Positions 62,460 to 64,000 of a stretch of 64,000 bases of DNA are shown here, in pieces (the first letter of the stretch is position 1; the number at the start of each line of letters is the position of its first letter). Made by a program: the position numbers and the translations under genes. Source of the DNA: Lumbricus terrestris (lineage: Eukaryota; Annelida; Clitellata; Crassiclitellata; Lumbricidae); contig OX457036.1 in NCBI GenBank assembly GCA_949752735.1, positions 83,199,005 through 83,263,004 of the forward strand, in the 5' to 3' direction. The notes beneath the pieces were generated by a model that searched no databases, was not told the DNA's origin, and was given only the letters and a program-made list of their open reading frames with translations.

Positions 62460-63018
62460 CACATTGCCGTTTATAGCCTAACTAACAGCATAAGCACAAC
62501 TGTCGCTTTATCGTTTTTCAAATGAAGCGTGAGCATTTGAGTAAGCAATTGACCTAACCTAGGGCCTAGGCCTATATGCCTAACTCAGTAACTTTGCTTG
62601 CTGAACTTTTTGCTTTCGAAATGCTAATCGAAAGAAAATTTGCAATGCTTCACTAAGTCACTGAGATTAGTCTATAAGATTTATAAGATTTGCTTTCCAA
62701 AATGTCAAAAAGTCCTCGATTTTATTACTTCGCCCATCTGATTCTCTGACCAGCCAACCATTATAGTGTAGGGTGGGTGGCTTACAGTGTTGCCACTGAG
62801 GTATCAGAAATAAACCCAGATTTCGTTATGAAAAACCCAGAAAAGTCCGGACTATTTATATCAGCGATTTTAGACCCCCTTTATTCAAATTATGTGGGAT
62901 TTAAGATATTTTGGAAGAAAGTTAATAAAATGTTCGTCAAATGAGTCGTGGAAAAAATTATGTAGTAGGCCTACAACCAGTTCACATTGAATTTAAGTAG
63001 GCCTATAATTACAATGTA
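62460..63018. other. Upstream intron DNA of TMX2-like gene
   Basis: No exon is seen. A lone MITE-like end CAGTGTTGCCACTGAGG followed by AAACCCAGA repeats (62,787-62,850) resembles the left end of the 31067-31462 family. Confidence 0.4.
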
Positions 63019-63914
63019 CAGGGTGCGCAAAAAATACCCCCTAGGTTTTGTGCCAATATCTTGGCCACAACTAAGAATTTCGAAATACAATTTTACAGGC
63101 TTATAGACAATTCATATCTACACATGATGGCCGGATTACATTAAAATATTTCTAACAGGACAAAAGTAGCCTAATACCACTTTTAGGAAGGCCACCCACC
63201 GTTTTTTGACGATTCAAAAACCTAACGCAACAAAAAGTAGCAAAAAACAAGATTTTTTTAAGGCATATCTCAAATAACTGTTTGGAAATGAACTTGCTAG
63301 TGATTCGCAACTTAATTGTGTTCAATGTGCCCACCACCAGTGCTAAAACTTCTTTTGAGTTTCTTTGCAAAGTTCTTGATGACCTGTTGACGCGTTCCAA
63401 AGGCAAACCTTCCCATATCGATTCCAGTGCGCCAATCAATTCTCTTACTGCTCTTGGTTTTGGCTGCAGATTGTGATTTTTCTCCAGCATAGCTCTCCGC
63501 AATTAATTATCAATCCACCGGGTTCAAATCCGGAGATTTGGAAAATTGTCATTCTCATAGCCTCATATCTCCAGGATCTTGCTCAAGAGGCGCCTGAATA
63601 AACATTTTGTCTGTCATTGACACCTTGGCCATTTTCATTTTTATTTTTTTTATTTGAATTTCATTGCCTTAATAGCAAATTTCTGAATCGGACAGATTCC
63701 TTATTTACCAACTTGATTGTCATCTTGCTAAGTGACTTCACAGTGACCTGCGGCTACGCTGGCACCCTGTTTCTGTTTAAAATAGTAGTAATAATGATCA
63801 TCTGGAAATATCAGGGCTATTTGATAACAATTATTTGAGATGAGACTTAATAAAATCGTGTTTTTGCTACTTTGTTTTGGCATAAAACCCAGGGGGTCTT
63901 TTTTGCGCACCCTG
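63019..63914 (-). mobile_element. Decayed Tc1/mariner transposon
   Basis: CAGGGTGCGCAAAAAATACCCCC at the left and GGGGGTCTTTTTTGCGCACCCTG at the right are inverted ends, each flanked by TA (63017-63018; 63915-63916). On the minus strand SPDLNPVD (about 63,530) marks the third catalytic acid region of IS630/Tc1/mariner transposases. LGALESIWEGLPLE-like and VNRSSRTLQRN residues follow in 63,502-63,152, as at the transposase C-terminus. A stop follows SPDLNPVD and the N-terminal half is missing, so it is dead. Confidence 0.87.
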
Positions 63915-64000
63915 TATATTGCTCAGTGCACAGAATATTAATGCGTTGTAAATAAAAATGGTCAAGCAATTAAAAATTTAAAATAAAATCAGATTTGGTC

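Noticed and set aside
61979..62464. 161-codon minus-strand frame
   Set aside because: Reflects tandem word repeats; residues repeat with the DNA word.

Overview
The window is nuclear DNA of a non-vertebrate animal. Genes are split by long, AT-rich introns with GT-AG junctions, intergenic DNA is crowded with small transposons and microsatellites, and there is nothing bacterial such as operons or ribosome binding sites. The palindromic word AGGCCTA recurs in non-coding DNA, and the proteins look like invertebrate orthologues. A marine invertebrate, perhaps a deuterostome such as an echinoderm or hemichordate, is my inference only.

Five protein-coding genes can be rebuilt exon by exon. (1) Minus strand, about 20.7-26.4 kb: a Phafin (PLEKHF) PH-FYVE endosomal protein, eight coding exons with matching splice phases and only the last few residues missing. 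(2) Plus strand, 27,563-29,358: a complete two-exon C1orf52/UPF0690-type protein, divergent from Phafin. (3) Plus strand, 37,003-44,904 with a probable first exon at 31,803: an RNA ligase of the T4 Rnl1/tRNA-ligase adenylyltransferase class, with nucleotidyltransferase motifs I, IIIa, IV and V recognisable. (4) Plus strand, 50,453-58,877: a synaptobrevin/VAMP whose ATG is split by an intron. It has a 16-nt microexon and a long Pro/Ala-rich luminal tail. (5) Minus strand, 61,014-61,797: the 3' end of a TMX2-like thioredoxin-related membrane protein that runs off the right edge.

The left 20 kb holds no recognised gene. It contains CpG-rich tandem repeats, hAT-type MITEs, LINE 3' fragments, a large (TCA)n field and the 3' flank of Phafin. 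Two very large inverted repeats bracket much of the RNA ligase gene: 33.05-35.65 kb in its first intron and 45.2-47.4 kb just past its stop. Several MITEs keep 8-bp target duplications, and many share one internal hairpin despite different ends. A decayed Tc1/mariner copy closes the right edge.

The genes are functionally unrelated housekeeping or membrane-traffic genes, not a cluster. The most notable items are the RNA ligase, the VAMP microexon that switches between two open tail frames, and the nested, datable transposon structures.
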